Shown in pieces: positions 35,366-48,318 of a DNA stretch of 64,000 nucleotides (positions are counted from its first letter, which is position 1; the number at the start of each line of letters is the position of its first letter). Made by a program: the position numbers and the translations under genes. The DNA lies in the NCBI GenBank assembly GCA_001931875.2, contig MSJH02000636.1, positions 7,448 to 71,447 on the forward strand, read 5' to 3'. The notes beneath the pieces are model-generated. The model did not search any database. It was given only the letters and a program-made list of their open reading frames with translations, and had not been told where the DNA came from. The stretch comes from Byssochlamys sp. IMV 00236. Taxonomy: Eukaryota; Ascomycota; Eurotiomycetes; Eurotiales; Thermoascaceae.

Positions 35366-36774
35366 ATGCCCGTCCATTTCATCGTCAAGGGTGTCAGCGA
35401 GGGCTTCCCGTCCATTCCTTATCTCTATCCCGTGCTGAAGGTCGTGCCATGGCTGATCCTTCTCGCGGCGCTCAAGGTGTACTTTGGCGGCGCGAGCAAT
35501 AAGTCGGAGCGATTGATGCACTCGAAGGTGGTGATGATCACGGTGAGTGGAACAGTGATTTCCTGATACAAATCTAATATACCTTTTTTTTTTTTAAGTA
35601 AGATACAAATGGCTGATCTGTTTCATTCACAATGTAGGGAGGAACATCTGGAATAGGAGCCGCCATCGCCCACGAACTCGCATCTCGCGGCGCCCAGATC
35701 ATCCTCTTAACTCAACATCCGCCCTCTGATATCTTCCTCGTCGACTACATCCAAGACCTACGGACCTCGACCAAGAACCAGCTCATATACGCCGAACAAG
35801 TCGACCTGTCCTCTCTCCATTCCATCCGCACCTTCGCTACAAAATGGGTTGACAATGCCCCGCCGCGACGTCTGGATATGATCATCCTCTGCGGAAATAC
35901 GGCGGTGCCTCAGGGCGGACAAAGAGAAATAACCAAGGATGGGCTGGACGCGGAATGGCAGATCAACTACCTGGCCAATTTCCATCTGCTAAGCATCCTC
36001 AGCCCTGCCATACGAGCTCAGCCACCGGACAGAGACGTGCGAATCGTCTTTGCTACTTGCTCAAGCTACATCGGCGGCACGATGGATCTAAAGCAGACTG
36101 AAGGCGCAGCCATTGCAAACACAACGACAACAACAGCGAAGCCAAGAGGTAAAGGCAAGACAGCCACGGCAACGAGGCAGAACAACACCAACAAGCACAA
36201 GAAGCACAATATGTTCGGCATGACGAAACTCGCCCTAATGACTTTCGCCAATTCCTTCCAGTCTCACCTCTCCTCGTACAAAAGACCGGACAAATTCCCC
36301 GTCAACGCGCGCGTCCTCATCGTCGACCCGGGTTTCTGCCGTACGCCAGGAACCCGTCGCTGGCTCACCCGCGGCTCTCTCTGGGGTCTCCTCTTCTATC
36401 TCCTCACATGGCCACTGTGGTGGTTGATCCTCAAATCTCCCCAACAGGGCGCCCAGAGCTTCCTCTACGCGACAATGGAAGCCAAATTCGGCCGTGGCAC
36501 CGGCCCCTGGTTCATCAAGGAGTGTCGCGAAGTTGATTTCCTCCGGAAGGAAATCAAAGATGAAGCAGTTGCCAAGCAGCTGTGGGAATTCAGCGAGAAG
36601 CAAATCGAAGCTAAGGAGAAAGAAGGAGCTGTCAGGAGAGCGTTGGAGAAGAAAGAAAAGGAGGAGGAAGAGAAGAAAAAGAAAAAGCAGCAGGACACTA
36701 CTACGAGTGAAAGCTCTGGATCTGCTAAGGCTCAGCAGACCCCTGGATCCAGAAGGAGTCGTAAGGCGAAATAA
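35366..36774 (+). CDS. Membrane-anchored short-chain dehydrogenase/reductase-family protein, catalytic Tyr replaced
   Basis: Two exons, 35366-35542 and 35638-36774, in phase, 437 aa. An N-terminal hydrophobic segment (YLYPVLKVVPWLILLAALKVYF) precedes the Rossmann fold, whose cofactor loop TGGTSGIG is rebuilt exactly across the intron. Ser of the catalytic site is present (FATCSSYIGG). At the YxxxK position the sequence reads FGMTK, so the proton-donating Tyr is Phe while Lys is kept. The NNAG motif is altered to CGNTA. An insertion rich in Thr, Lys and Asn precedes this site. A second hydrophobic segment (LWGLLFYLLTWPLWWLIL) and a Glu/Lys-rich coiled or disordered tail of about 70 residues follow. 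Relatives include lipid-droplet or vacuolar oxidoreductases of the Env9/retinol-dehydrogenase type. With Tyr missing it may be non-catalytic or a binding protein (inference). Confidence 0.82.
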
Positions 36775-37388
36775 ATAGAAATGAGAATGGGTGTGGCTTC
36801 GTTACATTGAGGATCACAAAAATAGGGATTGATTATGGAATCCTGCCAAGTTAATTCCTGTATCTAATTATAGTTGCAATATACGTATATAGTTATACCC
36901 AATATCTAGCAGGAGATCCCTAATAATTAGTGCGCATGCCAGCTCGGAACGGTCCATTCAAAATTACAAGTATCATAAGGCAGGCAATGTCCCCTTTAAA
37001 TCACATATACGAACCAATTAAATAAAGATCATGTCAAAAAAAGTCTTGATTTCTATAACTGTCTAGGGGTAATTTATGTAGAAAGGACGGCTAAAATGTC
37101 CAAAAACGGGACGCTATATCCTATATTCCAAGCGTCAGGCATCTCCTGTTCTCTCTTCCTGTCTAGATCCTCTTGCTTTGTTTGTTTTAAGCTTCCAGAA
37201 TCGAGTGGGATACAAAGGGTGCCTATGTGGTCTGTTTTTTATTTCGTTTCGTTCCCGCTCTCCCTCCTGTTCCTGCCCGATATCCTCCCAACTGTCGTAA
37301 TTCATTTCTTTTTCTTCCTTTACTAGAGTAGTGAGTGGGCAGGGCTGCACACTTTGCGAACCTGGAGACCAATCAACTCCTTGTGATT
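36775..37388. other. Convergent 3' region SDR gene / UDP-glucose 4-epimerase
   Basis: No gene seen. AT-rich, with a T-rich run near 37300. Confidence 0.45.
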
Positions 37389-38748
<1,360 letters not shown>

Positions 38749-39957
38749 TATTGTAGTAGTGGGATAGCTAAGGCTTGGTGACGACGATGGAGGGACGGTG
38801 GGGAGCGATCGAATCGGACTCAGGCTAAACAACGAGACTGATTGATTACGTGCAGATGGTGGGGTCTGCTAGAGGCGGGGTAATTGATCTGGAGGAAGAG
38901 TTGGATGCCTTCAATGCTTTTCCACAATGGCTTTGCTGGCAGAGAGAGACGAGAGGATAGAGAGAGGGAGGGAAAAACCAACGAGGGGAAGCGAGAGAGA
39001 TAAAAAGGTGGTCGGAGAGGACAGCACAGCATCTGATCGGCACGCGTGTTATTATTGCCAGGACGATCACCCGACAGTACGCGGGATGGAGCTGAAGGTT
39101 TCAGGGGCCGCCATGGAGATTAATCAATTAATTAATTGATTTGATTGCTTCAACCCGCTCATTTCACGCTCGCACGTTTTCGATCTCGTACCAGCTAGAC
39201 GCCACCAGTGACATCGTGATTGATCGCCCGAGTTGCTCGAACGGCTCTCTCGAATCTCTGCAATTTCTCCAATATCATGATCTCTCGCAGACTCGTCATG
39301 CAATTATCTGGGCGTCCCCAGTGTTCATTGCGCCGTCACCCCGCTAAGCACGAGTCATGCCAAGATCTGCGTATCCTACAATTAATTCCCTTTCATGTTA
39401 TATTAGATACTCCATACTGCAAGTCGATCTCGCGCCCGGATCGCCTGTTCCGAAGGCCTGGTTTTTCTCCGGTTGGCCACCAACAGCTGGGTCGATCGTC
39501 TGTCGGGACGCCCGTTTCGACATCATACGTGATCTTAAGGGCTACTCGTATAACTAACACATGCATCGGCATATACTGTACAATCTGATTCATTGGGGAA
39601 TATGTATCGCGTTCACTGCTACGGCCACGCAGCAACGGACGTAGAAGTGTAGAAAGTATTTTTGGCCTCATGTGCCAGTCCGCGTTGCCTCCAAAGACTC
39701 ATCTCGTGTCCATGGTCACCCCATGCCAGGGGTTCGATATTTCCCTCCCCCGGGAGTGCTTCGGCTTTCGGCCCGAAAATAATACTCCAGATATGGTCAT
39801 CCCATGCATTCGCGCTCAAAATCGTGGTTTCATTCCGCATGTCATCGTCCGGTCAGTCGTGGATTAAGTCATGGGTGTCACTGCAACCCTAATGGCGCGT
39901 ATAATTAGATAGTAGGAGACTGAAGGAGGTCGCGGACCGGATGTTTAGAGGATGGAT
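38749..39957. other. 1.2-kb intergenic region between PAT1 and the epimerase
   Basis: Promoter of the epimerase gene on the left and 3' flank of PAT1 on the right. No recognisable gene; a minus-strand open frame at 39619-39840 with an ATG has no known relative. Confidence 0.4.
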
Positions 39958-42547
39958 TTAGCCGAGGAGCTCGACGTCCAGTCCAATGGCCCGCATGAAG
40001 AGGTTGACATTACTCAATCGCTGACTGGCCATGTCAGCAGGCAGTGTCTTACTCTGGGCTACTGTCTCCATCACTCGGTCCCTGCATGCCGGTTAGAATG
40101 CCTCCATAGACAGCAAAATGAAATATTATGGATTGGGGAGGTAACTCACTTGACGGCGATAACCAAGCGCTGCTGTTGTTCCGGGCTCGCTCCGATACCC
40201 ACGGCGGCCAGGAACTGCCACACGTACATATCATCCCCAGTGTTGATGGATCCAGGGAAGATGTCAGCCAGGATCGGTTCAAGAGTGTCGAAGAGAACGT
40301 TGAATTTCTCGGTCCATTGCTGCCAATCCCGCTCATCGGCCTGGCCGGCCTCCTTGACGATCTCAGCACGGCTGAGGAGCATTGTGAGGATGCCAAGACC
40401 GACTTTGGTTCGGGCAACGGTCTGTACCTGCGTCTGGGCAAGGATCAGGCCCAATAGACCGATGATAATGTTGAAGGGGGCTTCGCTCACATAGCCGAGA
40501 AGGCTGGGCATGACAGCTTGGGAGAAGAGCTCGATCTCCTCCCGCACCGCCGCAGGTGGTTGAACCTCACCAAGCCGGGGCTGGGCCCAGCGCACCACAT
40601 CGAGCGAGTCCAGGTGGACGACAATCATGGTAAGGATGGTGACCCGCTGCTCCTGGTCAATATGCCTGAATATACGAGGGATGGCCTTCTTTCCCTTCGA
40701 GTATGACAAGAACGCGATGAACGGGTGAGGGGTGACCGATCCGGGTACGATGGGCTCCATGACCTTCAGTTCTTGCCAGAGTTTCTGGTTGAGAGCCTGA
40801 ATCTTCTGTCTCCATTCCATGTGCCGGGAAATAGCTTCGGGATCACTCTCATCCGGCGGCGGAGGCATATTACGTTCCATATCTTCCATCTTCATCAGAG
40901 CTCCGTAGACACTTTCAATGTTTTTAAGGATCGATTTGCGATCACTCGGGCTCAGTTCCGTATGCGTCGTTTTCTTCGCGGTTTTGACGCCCTCTGAACT
41001 CTCCGGGCGCTTGATATTAAGCAAAGGCTTGGGAGTCTTGGCATTGCTGAACGAAATCTTTCCCAAGCTGCCTTCGATGATCAACTGCTTATTCTTGGGC
41101 TTGAGCTTCGCGGCCTCCACAGCACGCTGGACCTGTTGCTGCATCCTCTGCATGTGGTTATCCGCATTTTGATAGTGCCTCCGGCCATGACCACCGGTGC
41201 GGCTACCTGTTTGAAAGAGGTATGTCTGAGCAAAGTGGCCAAGAGGTTGGCGAGGGTGCTGCCTTGGAGCACCTCGAATCTGGCTGTAGACCTGATAGTA
41301 GAAGTCTTCGGACAAAACAGCCTCCGGGTCTGGGTCGGCCATATTTCCTGTCGCAGCTACCAATTGCTGCAGCTGAATGCGCGTGATGAAGTTCTTGTCC
41401 TGAGGAGTCATCAAGCCATTGCCTCTCGAGAGAAGGAAGATTTTGTGGTTACGCTTGGCCCGCTTGGCATCTTCGACGAGATAAGCCATGCGCTGGTCTT
41501 CCGGAAGGTTCATCAGCTGCTGAGGGTTGGTAATAACCGGCAACGGGCCATTTGGTCCCATTACCGGTTGCTGCGGCTGTCGAGACACGCGTGGATGACC
41601 ACCGTGGCGCTGCTGAGGCACCTGCTGAGGTCTGGCTTGGTTCTGCAAGAGTTGCAACGGTGCTGGAGGCGGGACGGCAGACCCAGGGAATGGTTCTGGA
41701 AGCGGCTGCTGATGGCCTTGGAACGGCTGCATAGGCGGTATGCCTCGAGCAAACTGAGCCTGCTGCTCAAAACGAACGCTCTCAGGAATCATTTGGGCGT
41801 AAGCATCCAAGGGGATGGGAGGCATCGGTTGGCCATGCTGCGGCATAGGAGGCAACTCAGAAACAGGTGGAATCGAGACTGCAGGCTGAGGAGCCGTAAC
41901 TCGTTGACTTTGCGCGCGCATCTGAGCTTCAACCTCCTCCAGGCTCATCATGTTCCTGGACGCCGCCGGCGCCGGCGCCGGTGCCGCCTGCGGGGGCTCT
42001 ACATGAGACTTCTGTGTTGGCGTAGTTCCCCATACGCTCGACTTGGCCGTGATCTCAGGAATGTATCCTGGATCGTTGTATTTCTCATAGCCAGTCTTTT
42101 TGGGTTTCTGCACTGTAGACGTAGAAGTAGACACAGCAGCAGGTTGTTGAGGAGCAGGACTCGGCTTGTGATGTTGCAAGCTGTACCGGAACTGCTCCTC
42201 ACTGAGGACATCCGATACCTGTGCGGTCTTGCCGAAGAAGTCGAAATCCTTGCCCACATCATCGGCTCCAAAGGTGTCCTCGTTGAACGCATCCTGGTCT
42301 TCGTCCAGCTGGTCGCCCAATCCGTCATAGGTATCTTCGAAATCGATTCTGTCATGAAGCGCATCAGCGACTGTAGAAAACTTGAACGACCGTAGGGCCA
42401 AACTTACGCATCATCGTCGTCGTCGTGGCCTCCAGCTTTGGCGCGAGCCACTTCGGCGAAGGGATCCGGGTTCTCAAATATACCCCTCCTCCCCCCAGCG
42501 GCAGCACGATCCCTGGGAAGGGTCGTGTCGAAGCCGAAGAAGGACAT
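39958..42547 (-). CDS. pat1: mRNA decapping activator PAT1 (topoisomerase II-associated protein family)
   Basis: Activator of mRNA decapping and translational repressor; binds the Lsm1-7 ring and Dhh1 in P-bodies (family knowledge). Three exons, 42547-42408, 42348-40150 and 40081-39958, in phase, 820 aa. The N-terminus MSFFGFDTTLP and the conserved acidic segment (FEDTYDGLGDQLDEDQDAFN, then NEDTFG) match PAT1. A Pro/Gln-rich disordered middle (about residues 140-340) follows. The C-terminal alpha-helical domain (about 440-820) includes KNIESVYGALMKMED and FLSYSKGKKAIPRIF. The last exon encodes NVNLFMRAIGLDVELLG. A long open frame on the opposite strand (41136-42395) is a shadow of this gene. 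Confidence 0.95.
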
Positions 42548-44428
42548 CGCAACTGACCTTAATCGGAAAGAGAACGACGAGATGAGGGTTTAGAGTGAGA
42601 TTGCGTCGCCTTGTAGGGTGGTGCAGTTATGCCGTTGATATCACACACTGGCTTTGCGAAATGCCATGTGGCCCGTGCTTCTACCCACTTTGCCGCCTCA
42701 GGCAACAGACGATTGGGAGGCTTTGCCCGTTTTGTCCGTGATACATTAAAAGAGGGATCATGATATAGCTAACCTTGGAAACTATATATGTACACCTAGA
42801 ATACTGAAAACTTTACCGGGTCATGCATAAAATAAAATACCTACGTAGCTTTTTGCTACGCTATTCTATAAACTTAATCCTTCGACTTTCTAGCTCTCCT
42901 TACCTGAGCGCGGCTCGTCATCATCCACGGAATATACCATATCACCTTCATAGACATCCTGCTGGATTTTTATAACATTTTGGTCTCTTTTCCCTGATCC
43001 AGGAGAACTGCATGGACTGGCAGTTTTCTCCGACTGCGTAGAGATGTCCCAATCATCATATCTCATGTAATAGTTCGACACAATGTGGATAAGGCCACAT
43101 CAACAACTCGTGAAAGAGAGAGTCCACAACCAGGTGCTCAATTAGAGCAGTAGCTACATATCTGTCGTATCACATCCGTGCACCTTGTGCAATTCATTAG
43201 CACGCTGGCATGTAGGTGGGACAGGTCACAGGTCACCGACAGCAACCCGCAAACAACCTGCAACTAAACAACTAGGATCTTCGAACTAAATTATGTCCTA
43301 CCGTTGTATGAAATTAGATTCTTGTATAATCGGCTTGGCAGCGCAACCTGTAATCATTGTGATTTTTCATAGAAAGATCTAGGTCACGTTGTGGCTGGTG
43401 TAAGTAAATGTTTCACCGGAGGTTTCAGAAAGACAAAAAAAGGGGAGAGAGATAATGTTAGGAATATACAACCTGCACGCAAGAGGTTCACCCGTCGTGA
43501 CAATATACTACATACTCTGTACTATGTCAGAAGAGATTATTTGATGCCAAGAATAATATGATACTGACATGGGAACTGATTTCTGATAGGTTGACAGAAT
43601 AGATACAAGAAAAGCCAATGGTAATGATGGTGGCATTAATACCCACGTTGCGGGTGTACTGTAAGAAATATTGAGATAAATGATAGTCAACATCGTTTAC
43701 TAACCCCGAGCCACTGTATGTATATTTATCTACTTGCTACAGAAGACGATTGTAGCCGCACGAGGAGAGTTGAAGTTGTTGGACGAGCCAAGGGGCAAGG
43801 CTTTCCCGCATCTGACCAGGATGTCACTTTTTTAACCCACCTTAGGGCCAACGGCGGCCATTGCGCAAAAGTCTCCTTGGCCCGAGCGGCATTATTTCAA
43901 TGCAAAAAAGCCAGAAGGGAAGGTTGCTGGAAAAGAAATAATTGTTCGATGGTGATTCCGTCAAGACTTAGTGGCCTCTCTCTCCGCGCCGCGTGCTCTC
44001 CCCCGTCACGGGCTGTTTGTTCTCGACCGAGTCTGGCGGAGAGGCAAGTGAGGAGCCGCCGACCCTGATCTGCCATCTCCTCATCCACCAGTGACCACCG
44101 TATCCACCCTCTTTTTGGTATCCCTCACCCTGTGGTTAGCTTGAAAAAGGGGTTGTCTACAATCCCTTTGCTGCCACTTTTTTTCGCCATCGTTGTTTGT
44201 CGAGCGGTATTCCTCCCGTCCGACGGTCTCTCTCGTTGCTGCGCGCTTAGTTCTAGGGGGCAAGGGAGCCAGCGTTTCCTTAACAACGTCACGGCAGCGC
44301 TTCTTCCGCCCGACCCTAGAACTAAAGTACTTTGCTCGGGTTATCTTTCCATCAGCACTCTTTCGCTCATTGCGACGAACCAGTCCGATTCAATCGTGGG
44401 TCATAGTCGACGCTACGAGACGATCGTG
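42548..44428. promoter_or_regulatory. Divergent region PAT1 / UBL3-like gene
   Basis: 1.9 kb with no firmly supported gene. The right part (43700-44428) is the probable leader of the UBL3-like gene; from 44132 the frame is open into that gene but has no ATG before 44429. A minus-strand open frame at 42890-43081 is discussed in the findings. Confidence 0.4.
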
Positions 44429-45323
44429 ATGGCTTCGAACGATACCCGGGAATCGGACTTGGCGGCGGAGGTCCGTGAAGGCCAAGCTCCCTCGACGGTT
44501 GATGTCTCCCAAGATAAGGACAATCAGATTCCTCAGACTCGAGAGACGGTCGAGGGCAGCAGCTCGCGGATTCAGCAGGAAGCCAGCGCCGCGATTGAGC
44601 AACCGACAACAAGTGGCGATAACACCGCACCGGCTCCTTCTGTTGCCCCAAGTGAAGCAGAGACAGCGAGGCCTACCAACGTCGCCGACTCTGAAGCGTC
44701 TGACTCAAAAGCTGCTGCGCCAGAGGGCGAATCCATGCCAGAGCAACCCGCTACTCCCTTAAAGGATGTCGAAGATGAAGGGCCATCGCTGGTTATCACC
44801 CTTCTCTTGATCACAGGAGCGAGACACCCATTCAAGATCGACGGGAAATATCTACGAAAACGAGCAGTCAATGTTGAAGACTACGATCCATTCCGCATGA
44901 GCGTATATACTTTGAAGGAACTCATTCTGAGAGAATGGCGACCAGGTGTGTTCCGCAGCGTCGAGTGACCTGCTGCCCTGTACACGCGGGACCGCGTACT
45001 GCAATCAGGTGGCTAATTGATTAACAGAATGGGAGCCTTGCCCATCGTCTCCAAGTTCAATTCGTCTGATTTATTTCGGCAAGCTGCTAGAAGATAAAGC
45101 CCCTTTGTCAGGTATATCTCTTGACTTAATTCGCTCAATGTATGAGGCTTACATTATCCCTTCAGACTCGAGGTTTAGTCGCGATACCCCGAATATCGTA
45201 CACATGACAATCAAGCCACAAGAAGTAGTGGATGAAGAGGATACCAAGGGTGCCAAAGCCCAGTACAGCCGGGAACGGGAAGCAAGCGAGAGAAGCCCTC
45301 GCTGCCATTGCGTTATCTTATAA
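44429..45323 (+). CDS. Prenylated ubiquitin-like protein (UBL3/MUB family)
   Basis: Three exons, 44429-44945, 45028-45111 and 45166-45323, in phase, 252 aa. The N-terminal 115 residues are Ser/Glu/Ala-rich and disordered (MASNDTRESDL onward). A ubiquitin-like fold follows: LVITLLLITGARHPFKIDGKY, VYTLKELILREW, IRLIYFGKLLEDKAPLS, then NIVHMTIKP. The extreme C-terminus is RCHCVIL, a CaaX box (CVIL) with a second Cys nearby. This matches the UBL3/MUB layout, in which prenylation tethers a ubiquitin-like domain to membranes and there is no diglycine for conjugation (family knowledge). CVIL with Leu last predicts geranylgeranylation. Animal UBL3 proteins lack such a long N-terminal extension. Start is the first ATG in the frame. 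Confidence 0.85.
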
Positions 45324-46366
45324 GCAACTTTCAAGTTGTACCTGCAAAGTCTCACATGACGAGCAGTTGCAATGATCGCCGCTAATTGCACATTACCGTG
45401 TCAGGTTACCAGTATCAGTATAGGCTGGTGGCTTCATCGGTATCAGTGGTCATTTGCACCGATCACTGTCACTACCGCAGCTTTCTTATCTTCATCTGTG
45501 GTCTGGTCAAACTTGATTGACTTGTTTCTTTTCTGTTTTCGGCTCGGATCATTTTGTTTTACCCGCGTTTTGGGAATCGCGTGTGCGGGTGCGTGTGGAA
45601 ACGGCGTTTTGATCTTACTTCAGTTGCATTCCATGTATTCAATGTTTCCCTCTCTTCTTTGACATTTTCTTGCTTCTTGCATAATATTACGTGTATGCCC
45701 CCCTTGATACCTCCCTGCGATTTGCGTTGCAAGCCCATATCAATCCCCGTACACTCAACTACCCCTCGGAACATTTGCCCACAAGTTTATCTGCATCAAC
45801 CCATCAACGCACGTCTGTCTGTCCTTGTTCTGCTCTTATGCTAGGTTATATGGCAGCGTCACACCTGAAATTTTCGATTCCCAGCACGTTTCCCCGTTCC
45901 ATTGCGCTGTATCGTGTTTTCTTGAATCCGCAAATGGCTTGTCCCGTGTTTGATGTCGGTGGCCGATGAGAGACGATGGATCGTCAGTGTCTTGTCTGCC
46001 TGCCTGTACTAGATAGCCGTCTCTTCTTTATTATCCTGGTTTCCTCGAGGATCGACTGGAATGGAATTGACTGTTCACGCGTTGTGTCATCAATGCAATT
46101 TCCAAATTGTATGCTCTTGTATATCAACGAGATACGTAGAAGCAATCCCGACGCCTGCCTTCTGTATCTGTTAAAGGAAAGGCCGATACTGGAAAAACCT
46201 GAAGATTTCTAAAGGTGTAGCATTGTATGCGTTTTATGGTACATCCGCATCCATGAAACATTGCAAGTTTGATTCATTTCCTTCCAGGTTCCCTGGCAAG
46301 TGGTAATAAAGAAGAAAGAAAAAAAGAGACTTTGCGGACATGACAAAACAACATCACCAGACAGAA
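45324..46366. other. Convergent 3' region UBL3-like gene / UMP1
   Basis: About 1 kb, T/C-rich on the left; no recognisable gene. The length suggests a long 3' untranslated region on one or both sides. Confidence 0.4.
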
Positions 46367-47127
46367 TTAAAATTCCATCTTCAATCGCTTCTCCATCTCA
46401 TCATGGAATGTGGGTGGTTCTCGGAACTCGTCGCCTGTAGAACAAAGAAGATAAATATTAGTAACTGAAATAACAATAAATTGCGAGGACGAGTTGAAAA
46501 AAGAGGGACGACATACCCTGGAAGACATCCTCCCAAGCAATGTCAGCATCCCTTCCACCCAACACCAAGATATCTTCATGCAGACTGGGCTGCTTTCCAC
46601 CTCCCAAAACGGCAGGACGGAACTCTCCATCCTTAACGATCTTGAGCTCCATGCCTCGTCTCACGGGTTCCGCGATACCGTACACCCGTCGTAGCGTCTC
46701 CATCTTCATGGCATCGTGCGTGGCGCGCCACGCCAGCAGGCGAGCCTCGAGCGGATGCGTCGATGTCGGGGCGGGGATGTGAGAGGCAGAAGGGGCACCG
46801 ACTTGGGCGGGCAGAGTGAGGTTATCACGGAGAGTGTCGCGCAGACCGGGCGCGGAGGGGGCGCCTTTCGAGGGGTGCGGTGCGGTGATGGGCTGGTGGC
46901 TCCGGTTGGTGGTGTTGCTGGTTTGGGTTGGGTGTGCGGCTGGGGGTGCGATGCGGAGAGACTGGAAGACGGTGTTAGTATCATAGCCTCTCCCTTATTT
47001 ATATTCTTGTTTGATCCTTTTTTTTATGATCATGTCCAGGGCCTTCGCGAGGGCGGGGGGTTATGTGGCAGCTATGATAGCTACCGGCGGTGGTGATGAT
47101 GACGCCGGATGAGGTTGAACGTACCAT
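46367..47127 (-). CDS. ump1: Proteasome maturation factor UMP1
   Basis: Chaperone that joins half-proteasomes and is degraded on completion of the 20S particle (family knowledge). Exon 1 is only the ATG (47127-47125), followed directly by GTACGT; the 163-nt intron has branch TACTAAC and acceptor TTCCAG, and exon 2 starts at 46961 (SLRIAPPAAHP). The conserved core reads MKMETLRRVYGIAEPVRRGME, then HEDILVLGGRDADIAWEDVFQ. A final intron (GTATGT...CTACAG, about 46515-46437) joins GDEFREPPTFHDEMEKRLKMEF. About 170 aa, as usual for the family. Divergent from the uS12m gene. Confidence 0.92.
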
Positions 47128-47504
47128 GTTGGCGATTGTTGCACTGATCTAGATAGTCCAAGCAAGAAGAGAGCTTTCTAATTTCTATCTCTCTTCAGGA
47201 TATCTCGAAAAGAAATGACAGGTATCAAATAAAAAGGCGATGGTCGTATTCGTAGGAAGCAAAGCAAGGTCCGGGACAGCTCACTTTCCCCAGGTCTGGA
47301 CTGCCAGGCAGAGAGCCAGCCCGCGCGTACCAGGCAGCTCATCCGGCACAGCACAGCAGCCAAATACGCAAAAGGCCATATGCATTCACGTGACGCGGTA
47401 TCTCCGTCGAAGAAGAGCCTCCGAGTCTAAATTATCGCGAAGGAGATAGAGACAGCCCTCTTCAGCCACGGAAAACCAGTACCATCGCTGGTCATTAGTC
47501 GATA
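47128..47504. promoter_or_regulatory. Bidirectional promoter UMP1 / uS12m
   Basis: 377 bp between divergent start codons. I looked for the yeast proteasome control element (GGTGGCAAA) and did not see it. Confidence 0.6.
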
Positions 47505-48318
47505 ATGCCGTCCCTACTCTCCTCAATGCTGCTCCGCTCTCTGCGGACAGCCACTGCTCCTCGCCCCATGGCATTTCCCATCTCCGGCTACAAACCCTCC
47601 TCGTCCATTCTTCTCCGGACCTCGAAACCATTCACTCCAGTTCTCCGCACGCCCTTCGCCGCTGCAGCATGGTCATCGGCGCGCTCATTCTCCAGCACTC
47701 CTCGCGCACAAGCTACATACAACCAGGTCCGAAAGGGATGTCGTGTGCCGCAGCCCACGCGTAAGCGACGATCGCCGGCGCTGCACAACCGGCCGGAGTT
47801 GAAGGGCGTGTGTCTCAAAACGGGCATTACGAAGCCGAAGAAACCTAATTCGGGAGAGAGAAAGACTGCCAGAGTGAGATTGAGTAGTGGACGTGTGATT
47901 ACGGCTTATATTCCTGGTGAAGGTCAGTTTATAATGCCCTTGCCTTTCATATCTTCTTTTTGTCAACTTGAGGGGGAGGAGCATATGGGGATCTCATGGA
48001 CCTTTAGCGTTCAGCAGATATAGTCCTAGTTGTATGCTGACACATCTATCTATAACAGGCCACAACGTCCAACAGCACAGTGTCGTCCTCGTCCGCGGTG
48101 GTAGAGCCCAGGATTGTCCCGGAGTCAAGTACCATCTTGTCCGAGGAGCATTGGATCTGGTACGTTTTCCTCATTGTTTTGAATTTGCGCTTTGAAAACC
48201 CCTCCATGAAAGCATGAGACCCTGCTTTACTAACCCGAATCGTGTTATACAGGGCGGTGTCGGTAACCGGTTGACGAGTCGTTCCAAGTACGGAACCAAG
48301 AAGCCGAAGAAGGATTAA
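47505..48318 (+). CDS. mrps12: Mitochondrial ribosomal protein S12 (uS12m)
   Basis: Small-subunit mitoribosomal protein at the decoding centre. Three exons, 47505-47922, 48059-48159 and 48253-48318, in phase, 194 aa. The first 75 residues are a Ser/Arg/Ala-rich targeting sequence with a possible cleavage region at [12 protein letters not shown]. The mature part is typical uS12: [71 protein letters not shown] and a C-terminus rich in Lys ([11 protein letters not shown]). The KPNS loop, where streptomycin-related substitutions occur in bacteria, is present. Confidence 0.97.

Noticed and set aside
41136..42395. Plus-strand open frame of 419 codons opposite PAT1
   Set aside because: It lies wholly antisense to the PAT1 coding exon; His/Arg/Leu-rich composition mirrors the Pro/Gln-rich codons of PAT1 and shows no domain.
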